Shown here one piece after another: positions 20,777-31,248 of a stretch of 64,000 nt of DNA. The translations under genes and the position numbers were made by a program. The notes under the pieces were generated by a model, which made no database searches, was not told the DNA's origin, and saw nothing but the letters and a program-made list of their open reading frames with translations. Source of the stretch: Symbiodinium natans. Lineage: Eukaryota; Sar; Dinophyceae; Suessiales; Symbiodiniaceae. Location of the stretch: positions 609,501 to 673,500 of the forward strand of contig CAJNDS010000957.1 in NCBI GenBank assembly GCA_905221605.1. The letters run 5' to 3'. How positions within the stretch are numbered: the first letter of the stretch is position 1; the number at the start of each line of letters is the position of its first letter.

Positions 20777-23497
20777 TACTGGGACTGGGATCCCATGAGG
20801 CTTCCCGGAAAGCCGACCAACTGGCGCTCGAGCTGAGGATGTTGAAGGCGAGGGATTTGCAGGAGGCTTTTTGCGAGATTTACACTGCGCGGTACCGTGA
20901 GATGTTAGATGTTGGGGCAGTGGGCGTGGAGTGACCTCAACTTCCTAGAGCCATCTTGAACCTCATAGAAGACTGTTTTCGCTCAGGATGAGAACTACCG
21001 CATTCGCGAGGCTTGCATGGGGCAGAAAGCGCTGGTTGCACGTCCTGTACCAAGGTTTGGGCTTAGAGGTACTGGGTTTGGGACCTGTTTTGGGTTAATC
21101 CTGCATCGTATCCTGCACTCCCGCCTGCTCTGATTCTATAAATCTGCCGGGCGCGGGCGCAGCAAAAAGCCGAAAAGAAAGAGCCCTCTCCCCCTCTCTC
21201 AAGAAGCCGCAAGACGCTGCACCTAAGAGAGGAGCAGCTGCGCCTGGAGAAGGAGCTGCGTGCCCGGCGCCAGTGGGCTAAGCCCTCCAAGTGGTCCGAG
21301 GCTGCAAACCGAGAGAGAAAGGTTCTCTGTCTCAGTGTAAGGTGTTTCTCTCTGCGCGGTTTCATCAATCGAATTGGAACATGAAGCCTCAAACATGGAT
21401 CCATGTGGAGCGTCAAGCCTCAAAAGCCCTGACCCTAGACTCGAACCCCTATTCCTTCACCCTAAACCTCAGAAAAGTACCTCTTAAGACCTAAAACGCG
21501 AACAGAATTGACAGCCCCCCCCATGTTCCTCGTTTTCCCGAGTGCGGAAAACTTCGGCTGATACGAATGTTCACGTTTTCATGTCTCCAGAATGCCACAC
21601 ACTGGTGGGGTCAATGCCATTACGCCAGATGTCATGCTGGTACATGCGTGGGGGCTTCTGGACATTAAGACCTCTGCAAAGCCCGAAACATTCGATTGCG
21701 AGGCAGCTGTTGGTCGACGACTCAGAGCATTCATGGTCAGTGTTGGGATTTCGAGCTCGCCCAGTAGATGCCCAGCAGTGGCCTCCAGGTCTGCTATCCC
21801 GCAAAACGCCGTAGCATCATCCACACTGATACACGAAGTTGCAGTTAATGCCTGGCGGATCCGGGTGCTAACGTCGGCAGCCGAAAATAAATTCAACTGC
21901 AGCGGGAGATGGGCGAAGACGCCTGCTGTTAAAGCAAGTCGCTCTTCGGCTCTTCGCACGAAGCAGGAGGAAACGGATAGACAGAAGAAATGAAAGCCCA
22001 TTCTGGCGCATGCCCGCGCCCAGCTTTCCGAGATAGGGCCAGCTTCGAGCATCGGTTTGAGTTTCAGATTTTCCGTTCCAAGGTTCCCAAGGCGGACCGC
22101 CGCGGCCTGCAGGAGACCAACCTCGCGATGTTTGTTTAGGTTTCAGCAGTTTGCTGATGCTAGCAAACATTAGCTAACGCTGCCTGATGTTTGCTGGTAC
22201 GCCGGAAAAAGTTGTTTCTCAACGTAAAGATCTCGACCGCGCATGTGAATGAGCAGCTTGCTAGTTCTTGGTTTCTTTTCGCGTCGCTTTGGGCCTCCCG
22301 ACGTCCTACAGCGTCCTTAAGCGGTTGCCAGGGGTCCGATTATCTTAGTTAGGTCCCCATGAAGGGTTTCGAGGGGGTCCCTAGGGCGAAGTTTCTTCGT
22401 CCCAGCGTGTGAACGTCGCGGCTCTCCATGCGCATCTTGCAAGGAGTAGACTACCAGCAGCTGGCGTGCGCCTGGCTGTCTTGGACTCCGAGCAGTCGGA
22501 CTGCTGGTTATGCGTCTGTCATCAGGTACATGAAGGAGGTCATCCGGAGTCTTCAGGCATGGGGAGAGTGGATATTTGACGAAACTGGTTGGGCTGCCCC
22601 TTCGCCTTAGGAGGAGAACGCGCAGCTTCGTCGAGCGGAGAGGTCGGCCGGTTCGGTCGGGAGCCCGTTGAATCCAGCAGAAACGGCCCTGCTCCGACCT
22701 TGCTCCGTCCTATCCCGACCTTCCCGACTTGGCAACTTGCCTGATCTTGCATGCACTTAGGTAGCCGGCTCGCCCAGTGTCAGCCAGGAGTGCTGTCACC
22801 GAAGTCACATCGTGTAACCTGTAACTGTGCAATTTTAAAACTCTGTGCAAAAGGAGGAATATCGACAGCTTGAGCGTCAGCTGTGCTTCTGCCATGCTTG
22901 CCAGGGCGCAGTCGGTATCTTGAGCTGGGTGCACCGCAGCTGCTCTGCTAGGCGTGCGCTTCAGCAGCAGCAGCTGCGCCAGGCCAGAGTTCAAAAGCAC
23001 AGCGACTTGCCATCCGAACGAAGCGATCTTTGCCCTTCTCTGATCCTCTGTGATCTTCCTTTTTTCGTGCTGGGCCCGTGCCTTTGAAGCTTTGCAGGTG
23101 GGCTCAGCTGGAGTGTCAACAGCTGCTGCACCCTAAGGACTCTTGTTCGCGCCTTTGATGTAACGGCCCAGGGGTTGCTGAGAATGCTGAGGTCTCCGGT
23201 GTTTCCACACCTCTGTCGTCGTCTGGCCACTTCTTCGGGGAGGCTGGAAGTGGGTCCTGCTTGTAGTGACAAGTCGAAGCGACATTCATGCCGCACCAGG
23301 AGGCCCGTTCCATGCGCGCACACTACGAGGCGTGCAGAAAGACCCAGCCACTCGCCATCCGCTCGTCGACCGTCTGGAAAGTCTGTTGACTGCTCTCGGA
23401 GCTTGCTCGCAGCTCTTCGCAGCTCCAGGCGCTGCAGCGGGAGCAGGACGAACTGCGCAACAAGGCGTCAGCTAAGAGTCAGCTACGTCACACGTAG
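20777..23497 (+). CDS. multi-exon coiled-coil protein, partial
   Basis: A chain of small exons whose phases fit. Exon 20777-20910 (ADQLALELRMLKARDLQEAF, ends after GAT, GT donor). Exon 20987-21054 (DENYRIREACMGQKAL). Exon 21204-21321 (LREEQLRLEKELRARRQW), joining in phase 2 and ending in phase 0. Later: 22611-22642 (EENAQLRRAE). Then 22854-22882 (EEYRQLERQL) joined in phase to 22952 onward (RALQQQQLRQARVQ), then 23098 onward (AQLECQQLLHPKD) and 23423-23497 (LQALQREQDELRNK, stop TAG). Glu/Gln/Arg/Leu heptad-like character recurs in every piece, as in a long coiled coil. 5' and middle exons (21322-22610) are missing from my reading, and the true end may lie further on. Family not identified. 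Confidence 0.5.
21425..21495. other. degenerate CCCTAAA-type stretch inside a putative intron
   Basis: Words CCCTGACCCTAGAC, ACCCCTATT, CACCCTAAACC and GACCTAAAAC cluster here, similar to 19276-19445. Function unknown. Confidence 0.3.
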
Positions 23498-24493
23498 CGC
23501 ACCCGACTTGATGATGGATGGTTCCATGAGATTTACTTGCTCGCCAGCTTAGTCTGCGCATGCGCATGCATGCTCAAGCACACATCAGAGAGAACGGATG
23601 AGCGTGTTGTTTGATCTCACTCGGCGGACCGCTGCAGCCATCGAACAAGACCTGCGAGCCATGGCTCGCCGCGAGCGATGGGACAGCGGCTGGTCCGACT
23701 GGACCGGAAACTGGTGGGGTGAGACAGGCCGGTTCCTCATTCGTGCATGTTCCCTGATGCTGAACCTTCTGACGTCAGGTGAAGCCTCGGACACCACTTG
23801 GTTCCAAGGTCAGCTTTCCAACCGTTGGGGCTACGATGAAGGCCGGTGTGGGGTGCAGGGTTTTCTGATCCCTTTTCCTGGTTTTTGGGACGGTGATTAC
23901 ATTATCGGCTGTTATTGTGCATGGGGGAGGGTTATGACAAGGCAGCCGCAACGAATCATGGCAACAAAGACCACAGCGCCACTTTGAAGGCCGTCTGAGT
24001 ACAGTGTGTGTGTGTGTGTGGCTGATTCGGCTGGGTTCGTGGGCATTGCTGTCTCAGAGTTGCGACAAAAGCCTAGGCCCTAGAACCTTCCTTTCTTTTC
24101 CTAGCTTGATCGCTTGATCCTGGGCTGCAGGTGCTTGGCACCAGAGCGACAGTGGAAGGTCCTCCTGGCATCAGAATCAAGGCCCTCTGCACCAGTACAT
24201 CTTGCAATAGAGAGAAGCATGAATAAGAAATCTAGGGTTTCTATTGCAATTTGCTTTTTCAAGGCAGTTGTCATGATGATGTTGTGACAAGGCAGCCACG
24301 GGAAATCACCACTACCCTAACAAGGATTGCAGGGAGGGCTAAATGACTGCGGGTTGCCGCGATCATCTCGACCCTCCAGGAAATGATTGCAGAGAGGTAT
24401 CCTTGGGTTTAAGAGACATCATGAACCATGGTTGAATCTAGGTGAGTCTTGCAGGAGCTTGCCGAGTTGCAATAGTTATGTCAGGAGACGTCT

Positions 24494-24519
24494 GCCAAAA
24501 TGGCTACTGCCATTTTGGC
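24494..24519. repeat. perfect 11-bp inverted repeat with 4-base loop, spliced-leader-like
   Basis: GCCAAAATGGC, then TACT, then GCCATTTTGGC. Read in either direction the arm resembles the spliced-leader core; on the minus strand the 14 bases GTAGCCATTTTGGC match it exactly. It would form a stable hairpin. It could be a relic pair in inverted orientation or coincidence. Confidence 0.6.
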
Positions 24520-25704
24520 CCAAGTGACTGGACCTCGGGTCCTTCGACATTTTCCTTCAACGATGGGAAGAGCTTTGGAGCGGGCGGCGCCCTCCGCCTG
24601 CATGCGTTGGTTCGAGCTCTTGGCCTGTTCCAGCGTTGTCTGCGCTGCAAGTAATTCTTCACCTTGCTGCCCCGGTCCTTGGAGGTAGTTCCGCTTGAGG
24701 AGGGTCCGGAGCTTCTCGGTGTCGAGGTGGCGTAGGAGGGCTGCTCCTTTGGGGGCCTCTACCCCCTTGTGCCCCTGCCTGGATTTCAACCATGACATCT
24801 GACCTGCGTGTCAGTGTGCTTCCTTCCACCGGACCAGCTGCCGCCTTCTTCTCGATGACAGCCGCGAGGGCTTCCAGTCCTCTCGTGAAGGACTGGTTCG
24901 CCACTGTGTGAGCAAGCGAGAGCCTCAGGGCCGAAGGCACCTGATCGGCGAAACTTACCTCAGTTCGTTGATGCCCGAAGGATCCAGGGCAGCGGCAAGG
25001 GCGCCCCCGCTCAGGGACGAAGTCAGCCGAGGTCCCCATTATCTGCTCATTCGCGGTCTGCTCCTTCAGCACCACCGGCTCTTCCAGGGAGCCTCCAGGA
25101 GCCCAGAGGTTGTTCCAATCCTGCAGGCAGCGGCGACGGTCAAACCCCTCTGCCAAAAACGGGTCGGAGCACAGTGCCGATGGGCTGCAACAGGAATGGC
25201 TGCGGTGAAGTTGTTGCGCAAGTGGTATATGAGGGGAGCCTGCAGACAACTGGGCAGGGATATCGATCCACCGCCAGCACTTGGCCAGACAAACAGGTGA
25301 GATCCAGGCATCTCTGGAGGGGCAGCAAAGTCCAGCAAAGTAGAAAAGCACTTCCGGCCACTTGAGCGAATGTCAACTTGAACTAATGTTTTGCCTGTTT
25401 GTCCTACTTGATCCAAGGAGTCGCATGTTTGCTGGCTTGACCAATTCTTTAAACGAAATCTTCGTGTTTGATGGCTTGGCCAGCACACGTCAGCCTCGGG
25501 GGCCTCCATGGGCCGCCAAGCATTTCTACTTGCACCAGTGTTAGCCTTGCCCTCGTGTTCTTCTTGCTATTGCTACTGCTAGTACTCTAGACTATAACAA
25601 CAACAGTTCGTTTCGGCTTCCTTGCGGGAAGCGTTTGTAGGATGGAGGCCCGGATCGGGCCTCCATCCCCCTCACCGAACCCACACAAAATTTTGCGGCG
25701 GACC

Positions 25705-25815
25705 CCCCCCCCCCCCCCCCACACCCTGTGGGACCCCCCCCCCCCCCATCGCTTGGAGGAGCTGCAAATGCTGCCTGTCAGAGAGCACCTCAAAACGCAC
25801 GAACCCCCCCCCCAC
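25705..25815. repeat. interrupted poly-C tracts
   Basis: Three C-runs (about 25705-25722, 25735-25749, 25806-25820) separated by short mixed sequence; the region is G-quadruplex-prone on the other strand. Confidence 0.85.
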
Positions 25816-27181
25816 CCCCCCACCTTACCTGAACCCCTCAAACACCTTTTTGCAAAAACCCTCTTTCCTCCTTTCCTGTCTTGGGGCCGGTCCGGCTGCC
25901 GAGGCGGCGCGCGCAAGCGTTTACAATTACAGCAGCAAAAACGGTTCTTCTTGCGATGCTTATTGCTATTGGGGCCGCGCCTGGAGCTGCCGGACGAGCC
26001 CGCACGATCGCATGCAACAGCATCCCTTAACCGCATAAGCCCTAAACTTGGCCGCTGCACACAGTCTTGCAAAGGCCTCGCTCGGTTGCCCAGTTCAAGT
26101 TCAACGAATGTTTCCCCAGTTTGCTGGCCCGAGAAAATTCAGAAGCCTGCAAAGACTTCCAGATCCTAGGAGTCACGTCAAATGAGGCCCCCAAGAATTC
26201 TTTGGGAGGCCTCCAAGGGGGTTTAAGGGGGGGGCCCCCAAGTCGATGCGGCCACACGTGTTTCCGCTGAATCTGTTTGCGCTGAATCGCAAGCAAGAAA
26301 CAGCAGAGTCGAACCCAATGAAGCCAGTTTGTTTTTTGAATGTTGGAAAATGGGCTTGGTATGGCTTGGTTCCAGTTCTGGGGCTTCGCCGTCTCGCCGC
26401 TCTTTTCCTGACGCTGGCCACAGGTTCCTGGCACGGGCGCGATGGAAGGTCCTCCTGGCACCAGGGTGAAGGCCACGCGGACTTTCAGTGTAGCGACATC
26501 TCTGACGATGATGCCCCGTGGCCATGCTTCGCAATCGTGCACTGACGCTTGGCAAGGGCAGGCGCCTTGAAGGCTTTGGTACAACCCATGGCAATCGCAG
26601 CGCTTGACTGGAGGTCTCTGGAAGAGCTGGAAGGAGTGGTCCAGCAAGGAAGAGGACCGAGGCTGTGCAAGCGTGGGTTCAAGGGGTAGCTTTCATCATG
26701 CGGTGATCTCTGTGATGCCAGTAATGCTTGCACCGGCAGGTGCCTGGCACCCCAGTGGCAAAGACTGGTACGTGGAGAGATCCTCGCAAAGCAGTCAGGA
26801 TGAAGGCCGCTGGGTTTGAGAGACGGGACTTGTACTCACATGAACACGGCATGCATCGCAGGGCCAACTTAAGAAATAATGCCACACGTCGTAGGTGCGA
26901 GTCAAACCTCTCACGCGCCAGGCGAACCGAAGCCGGAAGGCCGGTGTTTGCTTCTTTGACTGCAGGACGCTGATGTGCGATGTGTGCAATGTGTGCCCAT
27001 AGGAAACCCTCGCAAGCCTCGTGCGAGCGTGAAGTCTCGGCTCTTCGCCACCGCTTTGGCAGCCACCGTCCAACCTTCGAGGTTGGTCTGCTCATGTCAC
27101 ATGTCTGCTCCGGTGCGTCTGGGATGAAAAGCCTCGCTCCTTCCATAAAAAATCCCGACTAGGTGCCGCCGGCCACAACCC

Positions 27182-27781
27182 TTGGAGCAATCGCAGTCGG
27201 AGCCGGCTGTGGAAGTTGAGGACCAAGTTGAGGAGAAGGAGGAGCCGGCGGAGCAGGCAGAGCCCGTGCAAGCAGTGGAGGTCCAGCCAAAGCGCTGGGC
27301 ACCCTGCCCGAAAGAGAGCGATGCGACAATGTTGTACGGGATGGGTCGCGTGGACCCGTTTGCAGTGGGCTATGCCTGTCGAGCCATCCCGGACAAGCAG
27401 CCGGAGGGGCGGAATGTCAACAAGCCCCTGAGCAGAGTGTGGCAAGAGGTTAAGGTGAACCAGTGCGAAGGAATCTGCTACCTCGGCTACGAGCACCCCA
27501 TTGAGGTGTTTCGAGCCGTGTCCGCCGAGGGACAGGAGCAGCTTTTCACGACGCAAGGGTGGAAACTGCAACTCCTCCAGGCGGCGGCGCTCGCCAGGTA
27601 TCCCAAGAAGGCAATTATCCAACCGAAGTTTCTGCTGGAAAAAGCGGACATCGACGCCATTCTGGCAGACACCGAAATCCCCGAGGATTTCAACACAGTG
27701 AACATCGTCGGCGAGGATGGCGTCCGGCCCTTTTCGTGGGAGGCCATTGTGCAGCAAAAGTGCGCGAAGCTAAAAGCTTGA
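27182..27781 (+). CDS. unrecognised protein, probable 3' exon(s)
   Basis: An open frame of 199 codons with strongly gene-like composition. An acidic Glu/Val/Gln-rich opening (about residues 1-35) is followed by a folded-looking part (MLYGMGRVDPFAVGYACRAI, CEGICYLGYEHPIEVFRAV, EKADIDAILADTEIPEDF) and a TGA at 27779-27781. The first in-frame initiator in this piece is TTG, so this is more likely an exon opening after an AG near 27190-27196 than a full gene. I do not recognise the family. It sits about 1.2 kb upstream of the SAM synthetase array on the same strand. Confidence 0.5.
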   Translation: MEQSQSEPAVEVEDQVEEKEEPAEQAEPVQAVEVQPKRWAPCPKESDATMLYGMGRVDPFAVGYACRAIPDKQPEGRNVNKPLSRVWQEVKVNQCEGICYLGYEHPIEVFRAVSAEGQEQLFTTQGWKLQLLQAAALARYPKKAIIQPKFLLEKADIDAILADTEIPEDFNTVNIVGEDGVRPFSWEAIVQQKCAKLKA

Positions 27782-28952
27782 CAGACACTTTGAACTGCAA
27801 AGCGGTTGTCACCAAGAAAGCCTGGCACTCTGATCTTCACGACAGCATTTCTGTGACTTTGGCGGTGAGGAGTCAAAAGGATGTCGTTCCTGATTGCGTT
27901 GCGCATGACATAGTATGACATTTTCATTCCTTGGAAGGCAAAGCGTAGCGCTAGTAGTGTTGTGGTATGGTGAAGCCCGATGCGCGGGTCGTCATGTGGG
28001 CCCAAACCCCCATATGGCGGTGCAGCAAAGTCCGACGAAACATGCTGAATCCACTGTGTTCTTTCGAATCACGACCCGCTGGTTGTGAAAATGAAAGGGG
28101 GACATGGTTTCTAAATCCCACTGTGCCCTGCTTTTGCGGACTGCCTTGCCCAACGCTTTTGATGGCCTACTGAAGATTCGCCTGTTCGATCTCTCCATCT
28201 GATCCCGCTGCTCTCCTCCGCGAGGTGCGGCGTTTGGCAAGGGCCTGAAGAGCCTGGAGAGAGCGGCTGTTTTCTCTCTTGCCTTCTTTGTGTTTGCGTT
28301 TAGAAAGAAGAGGTGCAGCTGTGGGCTTTGTTCCGCGGAGCATCACTCCCTGACACTTTCCAAGCCCACAGCTGCCCATCCTGGGTTCTCAATGACTGAA
28401 GGCTCAAAAGCGCAGGGAGCATCCAAAAGCGAGGCTCTCGCAGCACTCCGCAGCTGTCTCACCCGCAAGGAGAGCTTCCTGCAAAGAGCTTTTGAAATTG
28501 GCGAGGGGAGGGAACGGATATGAACAGATATGAACAGATCCTGCTCTGCAAAGACATCCACTGAGATAACCTGAGCGTGGTGTAGCGGACGTTGGCAGGG
28601 CCTGTAAGACCATCAGCCTATAAGCAGCCTCCTTTGAGAAGCTGGGAAGATTCGCCTTGCACCCCGTGAATTCAGGGCTGTCCTGGCTGCTCAATGTCTC
28701 ACAAGGTAGCTGGGTTGCGGCTGTGATGTCCCGTTTTGAGATAAAGTTCCTAGGGATCTCTTGGAGATTGACCTTGGGACGCGCAGTCCGCGATCGGACA
28801 CGAATACCCCAAGACGTGCTACCTTCGCAAGACTTGCTTGCGGTGTAGATTGTAAAGCTCAAAAGCCTGGCAGCACTCTGCTCTTCTTGACCCGAACCAT
28901 TGGCGCAGTCCAACAGCTCCGCGACACAAGAAGCCGACTCGCAGGCCTGTTT
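27782..28952. other. unique spacer to the left edge of the array
   Basis: No gene recognised. Homology with the repeat unit starts abruptly at about 28953 (GCAGGCCTGTTTTACC), so this is the unique left flank. Confidence 0.5.
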
Positions 28953-28996
28953 TACCATTTTTGTGCGCCTTAGTCCACTTGCCTTCCACCTCAGCC
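28953..28996 (+). promoter_or_regulatory. minimal conserved upstream block and trans-splice acceptor of copy 1
   Basis: This 44-bp block (CCTGTTTTACCATTTTTGTG, then GCGCCTTAGTCCACTTGCC) is the only upstream sequence copy 1 shares with the others. It ends in CTCAG|CC directly before the ATG. The AG at -4/-3 from the ATG is present in all eight copies as GCAG, TCAG or ATAG. It is the best candidate for the spliced-leader acceptor, giving a two-base gene-encoded leader. The TTTT-rich part may stand in for a TATA box, as proposed for dinoflagellates. Confidence 0.55.
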
Positions 28997-30924
28997 ATGG
29001 CGGAGCCCGCGCAGAAGAAGGCCCGCACCACGCGCACCTTCCTGTTCTCCTCAGAGTCTGTGAACGAAGGTCCCGTGCTTAGCATGCTTCTTGGAAGCTT
29101 GGAAGCATTAGCTGGGATTGAGCAGAAACTTGAGGCCACCCGGACAAGATCTGCGACCAAGTCTCGGATGCTGTCCTGGATGCCTGCCTGAAGGTGGACC
29201 CCAAGAGCAAGGTGGCCTGCGAGACCGCGACCAAGGACAACATGGTCATGGTGGCTGGGGTGCCTTGGTCTGCATGCTACAATGTGCCACACATTCATAG
29301 AGCGTTCGCTGCGATAACTGCAGAACTCACGTCGAGCCTGCCGGCAAAGCCAAGGAGATTACCACCGGAGCCAAGCTCGACTACGACAAGGCAAGGTTGA
29401 GCTCAATGATGCCACGTGAGTGTTGGGTGGTGTGTTGTGTTGTGCAGCTGGTACTTTTCCAAAGCTGGCTGCTGAATACTGCTGAAGGGCTGCGATTCTG
29501 AAGCAAGCAAGAAGCAACCCGAGAGTATGGGAAGTGGTGGGGCGCAGGCAGTTGCAGTATGTGAGTGTCCAGCGGTGACCAGCCACAGGTGGTGCGCGGA
29601 GTTGTGGCGCAGATCGGCTTCGACAGCTTTGTGGACGACCTGTCCAGCGTGGACAGCAAGGGTTTGAGCCACAAGACCTGCAGCTCGGCGTGGCCAGTCA
29701 CAAGAGCCTCACAGCTAGGATTCGCAGAAAGTGCTAGATGCTAGAATTCTTTTGTGAGATTCGTTTCGTCGAGGCGAGGTCCTGGTGCGCATCAACAAGC
29801 AGAGCCCGGACATTGCCGGGGGAGTGCACGTGGGCAAGGATGAGATGGATGTGGGCGCCGGAGATCAGGGCATCATGTTCGGCTATGCCAGCGACGAGAC
29901 GTCCGATTGCATGCCCCTGACCCACTCCATGGCCACTCGCCTCGGCAAGACCTTGACCGACGTGCGCAAGAGCGGCGAGTGCTGGTGGCTGCGACCTGAC
30001 GGCAAGACGCAGGTGACCATCGAGTACATGCAGCACCCAGATGGCTCTGTGGAGCCGAAGAAGATCCACACCGTTGTCATCTCCACGCAGCATGCAGAGC
30101 CGTCCAAGGCCAAGCGTACACAGGAGTGTGCTGGCTACAGTGGTGCGGAGATGGTCGCACCCAGCATGGAGCAGATGAACAAGGAGATCGAGGAGAAGGT
30201 CATCAAGCGAACGCTTCAGTCCATCAAGTTGAAGAACGGCCAGCCCGCCATCAGCCTTTATGGCAGCCACACGCACCTGCACATCAATCCGTCGGGCAAG
30301 TTCATCATCGGTGGTCCTCAGGGCGATGCGGGCCTTACTGGCCGCAAGATCATCATTGTGCCTGGGTCGGCAGTTGTTGCAGCTAGGCATGACCGCATTT
30401 GCTGGCTTGTATGATCTTGTATGGCTGCAGCCGCAAAGGACACCTACGGAGGCTGGGGAGCCCACGGCGGCGGTGCTTTCTCTGGCAAGGACCCCACCAA
30501 GGTGGACCGATCAGCCGCCTATATCTGCCGGCAGATGGCCAAATCCGTGGTCAGCAGCGGCCTGAGCGCGCGCTGCCTGGTGCAGCTGTCGTACGCCATC
30601 GGCGTGGCCAAGCCCCTGTCCCTGTTCGTGGAGACCTACGGCAGCGAGAAGGGCGACCTGACTGTGGACGACATCACGAAGGTGTTGAAGATTGAGTTCG
30701 ACTGCCGTCCGGGGGCCATCGCGCAGTCCTTGGCCCTGCGTGAGCCAAAGTACCAGGAGACGGCTGCCTACTGCCACTTTGGCCGTGAGCCTGTCACCAA
30801 AGATGGCATCAAGTTCTTCGAGTGGGAGAACCCGAAGAACTTGGGCAAGTACAAGAGCATGAGCACGGCTCAGGTGGATGCCGCCTTGAAGAGCAGCACG
30901 TACCTCACAAAGTGGGTGGACTAA
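28997..30924 (+). CDS. SAMS: S-adenosylmethionine synthetase, copy 1
   Basis: Makes S-adenosylmethionine from ATP and methionine (EC 2.5.1.6), normally cytosolic. Six exons: 28997-29069, 29135-29259, 29355-29390, 29589-29679, 29774-30357, 30439-30924, giving 464 residues. Introns 1, 2 and 5 are GT-AG; 3 and 4 read as GC-AG. Key motifs: EGHPDK (residues 24-29, catalytic His26 created by splicing intron 1), [12 protein letters not shown] (136-147), HINPSGKF (277-284), [13 protein letters not shown] (288-300) and GGGAFSGKD (313-321). The family norm is about 380-400 residues. The extra length is a short N-terminus, an insertion around 216-238 and a longer C-terminus. The ATG is fixed by the conserved [14 protein letters not shown] start and the AG just upstream. 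Intron 3 is 4 bp longer here than in copies 2 and 3. Confidence 0.95.
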
Positions 30925-31109
30925 GCGCGCAAGGCGACCCAGAAACTGGGTCCGCCCCCCTCCATTTGCCAGACCACTGCAGCGCGCGATGCCACAGGAT
31001 CCGCCAGGCCCAGTGCCGGCGCGCTTGTGGCGGAGCCAGCTGTCATGGACCAGTTGTGTATAGACGAACTCCTGCTGGCGTGTGCCAGAAACATTCTTGC
31101 CTTTCGACC

Positions 31110-31248
31110 TCGGGACATGGATTGACATTGATTGACGTTGATTGACAAAGGAATGCATGCTCGTTGCTCGTGCATGCCTGCTTACGCTTGCCTCGCAGCC
31201 TGTTTTACCATTTTTGTGCGCCTTAGTCCACTTGCCTCCCACGCAGCC
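31110..31248 (+). promoter_or_regulatory. array spacer element: GATTGAC repeats, GCATGC pair, TTTT block, acceptor AG
   Basis: Representative of the spacers before copies 2-7. In order: three GATTGAC units on a 10-bp period (31121-31147, units separated by ATT and GTT), paired GCATGC words (from about 31154), the TTTTACCATTTTTGTG block, a pyrimidine-rich stretch, then GCAG|CC before the ATG. The copy 7 spacer has one extra GATTGAC unit (near 42380-42402), and copy 5 has lost part of the first. Copies 1 and 8 lack the GATTGAC part altogether, so it is not essential for the gene's existence. A regulatory role is inference. Confidence 0.45.

Larger units (their letters stand above)
23498..27181. 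other. 3.7 kb without a supported gene
   Basis: Contains a (GT)n run at 24003-24020, an 11-bp perfect inverted repeat at 24494-24519 and C-runs at 25705-25815. A minus-strand frame (24481-24798) reads coiled-coil-like (LDTEKLRTLLKRNYLQ, EELLAAQTTLEQAKSSNQ) and may be an exon of a convergent gene. A + frame at 23598-23770 (AAAIEQDLRAMARRERWD) could be another exon of the coiled-coil gene. Neither is strong enough to call alone. Confidence 0.35.

Noticed and set aside
29734-30465. 243-codon minus-strand frames repeated opposite SAMS exons 5 and 6 in every copy
   Set aside because: Antisense shadows of a strongly conserved coding sequence, open because of its codon bias; no domain.
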